Source: Companilactobacillus pabuli
GTDB lineage: Bacteria; Bacillota; Bacilli; Lactobacillales; Lactobacillaceae
Length of the DNA stretch: 64,000 nucleotides
Assembly (NCBI RefSeq): GCF_014058425.1
Contig: NZ_CP049366.1
Coordinates: 806,001-870,000, forward strand
Direction of reading: 5' to 3'
Shown here piece after piece: positions 63,364 through 64,000 of the stretch. The translations under genes and the position numbers were made by a program. Numbering within the stretch: position 1 is the first letter of the stretch; each line of letters begins with the position of its first letter. Under the pieces are notes generated by a model that had not been told where the DNA came from, did no database searches, and saw nothing but the letters and a program-made list of their open reading frames with translations.

Positions 63364-64000
63364 ATGGAAAAATTTATTACAGATGAAATTCAAGATGCAG
63401 CGATTAAGGATTTAGGTAAATTAGTTGGTGTTGCCTCATACAACGAACCAGCTGAGCCTAATGCACCTTTTGGTAAAGGACCTAAAGCTGCTTTGGATAA
63501 AGTTTTGGAAATTATCGGTAATCTAGGTTTTAAGACTTATGAAGATCCAGATGGCTATTACGGCTATGCTGATATTGGTGAAGGCGATGAAACCTTTGGT
63601 ATTGTTGGTCACGTTGATGAAGTACCAGCTGGCAACTTAGAAGCTTGGGATGTAGAGCCTTATCAATTGACTGAAAAAGATGGCAAATTGTATGGTCGTG
63701 GAACTCAAGATGACAAGGGACCTACAATCGCTGCTATTTATGCCGTTAAATCTATCCTCGATAAAGGCTACAAATTAAATAAAAAGATTCGTGTAATTTT
63801 TGGTACTGACGAAGAAATCCTTTGGAGATGCTTAGCTGAATATAACAAGAAAGAAGATCCAATCGATTTAGGTATCGCACCGGATGCTGAATTTCCATTG
63901 ATCTATGCTGAAAAAGGCTTGCAACAATCACACTTATTTGGACCTGGTTCAACGGAATTAAATATTGATTTGGAAAATGCCTTCAATGCCGTACCCGGTA
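63364..64000 (+). CDS. M20 family dipeptidase (PepV-like), N-terminal part
   Basis: The gene runs off the window after about 212 codons. It encodes a zinc metallopeptidase of the M20/PepV type that cleaves dipeptides in the cytoplasm. The first zinc His is in GIVGHVDEVPAG, the bridging Asp in GRGTQDDKGP, and the catalytic Glu pair in GTDEEILWRC. ATG 63364 follows GGGGGAAAGA 4-13 bases upstream. It is probably cotranscribed with the YfcC-type gene, pairing a transporter with an enzyme for peptide use. Confidence 0.92.
   Translation, partial: MEKFITDEIQDAAIKDLGKLVGVASYNEPAEPNAPFGKGPKAALDKVLEIIGNLGFKTYEDPDGYYGYADIGEGDETFGIVGHVDEVPAGNLEAWDVEPYQLTEKDGKLYGRGTQDDKGPTIAAIYAVKSILDKGYKLNKKIRVIFGTDEEILWRCLAEYNKKEDPIDLGIAPDAEFPLIYAEKGLQQSHLFGPGSTELNIDLENAFNAVPG

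Overview
The window is a contiguous piece of a low-GC Gram-positive chromosome. Gene content and order point to the family Lactobacillaceae, and the set looks most like a Companilactobacillus-type species, but the exact genus is my inference. Supporting signs are AT-rich DNA, strong Shine-Dalgarno sequences, T-box and PyrR leaders, RNase J1/J2 with the RpoY subunit, a D-2-hydroxyacid (D-lactate type) dehydrogenase, and the order pdhABCD-yktA-typA-ftsW-coaD-comEA-comEC-holA-rpsT-rpsO-tuf-tig-clpX-engB. I see no tRNA, rRNA, CRISPR array, prophage or plasmid genes. The only mobile element is one ISL3-family insertion sequence.

Positions 1-9400 hold the division and cell wall (dcw) cluster: the tail of a PASTA penicillin-binding protein, mraY, murD, murG, divIB, ftsA, ftsZ, sepF, yggT, ylmH and divIVA. 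An isoleucine T-box then controls ileS and a divergent cold-shock-like gene (9222-12414). Positions 12600-20740 carry a Nudix hydrolase, a tail-anchored small protein, mtnN, a cysteine desulfurase with DUF1831 protein and mnmA (tRNA thiolation), a phosphatase, a TPR protein and recD2. A minus-strand block (20752-24343) holds a lipid kinase, rnjA-rpoY and def. A D-2-hydroxyacid dehydrogenase and the pyruvate dehydrogenase operon follow (24592-30578).

Positions 30700-41233 are a housekeeping run: UPF0223 protein, inositol-phosphatase-like protein, typA, ftsW/rodA, ylbG, rsmD, coaD, ylbL, comEA, comEC and holA. Divergent rpsT/rpsO, rnjB, a second TPR protein, tuf and tig follow. The ISL3 element sits between tig and clpX, then come engB and a second phosphatase. 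A tyrosine T-box controls tyrS. The pyrimidine operon pyrBCFED lies behind two consecutive PyrR attenuators with no gene between them. The right end has a lactate permease, an acyl-CoA thioesterase, two unknown minus-strand genes, and a catabolite-controlled YfcC-type transporter followed by a PepV-like dipeptidase cut by the window edge.

Most of the window is conserved core genome. I found no convincing new multi-gene system such as a defence island or biosynthetic cluster. The observations most worth a second look are regulatory or small in scale: the tandem PyrR attenuators, a class-2-like PyrD with a class-1-like cysteine at the catalytic position, terminator hairpins at the IS ends between tig and clpX, the dyad and leader structures between rpsT and rpsO, a near-perfect cre site before the transporter/dipeptidase pair, and several small unknown proteins.
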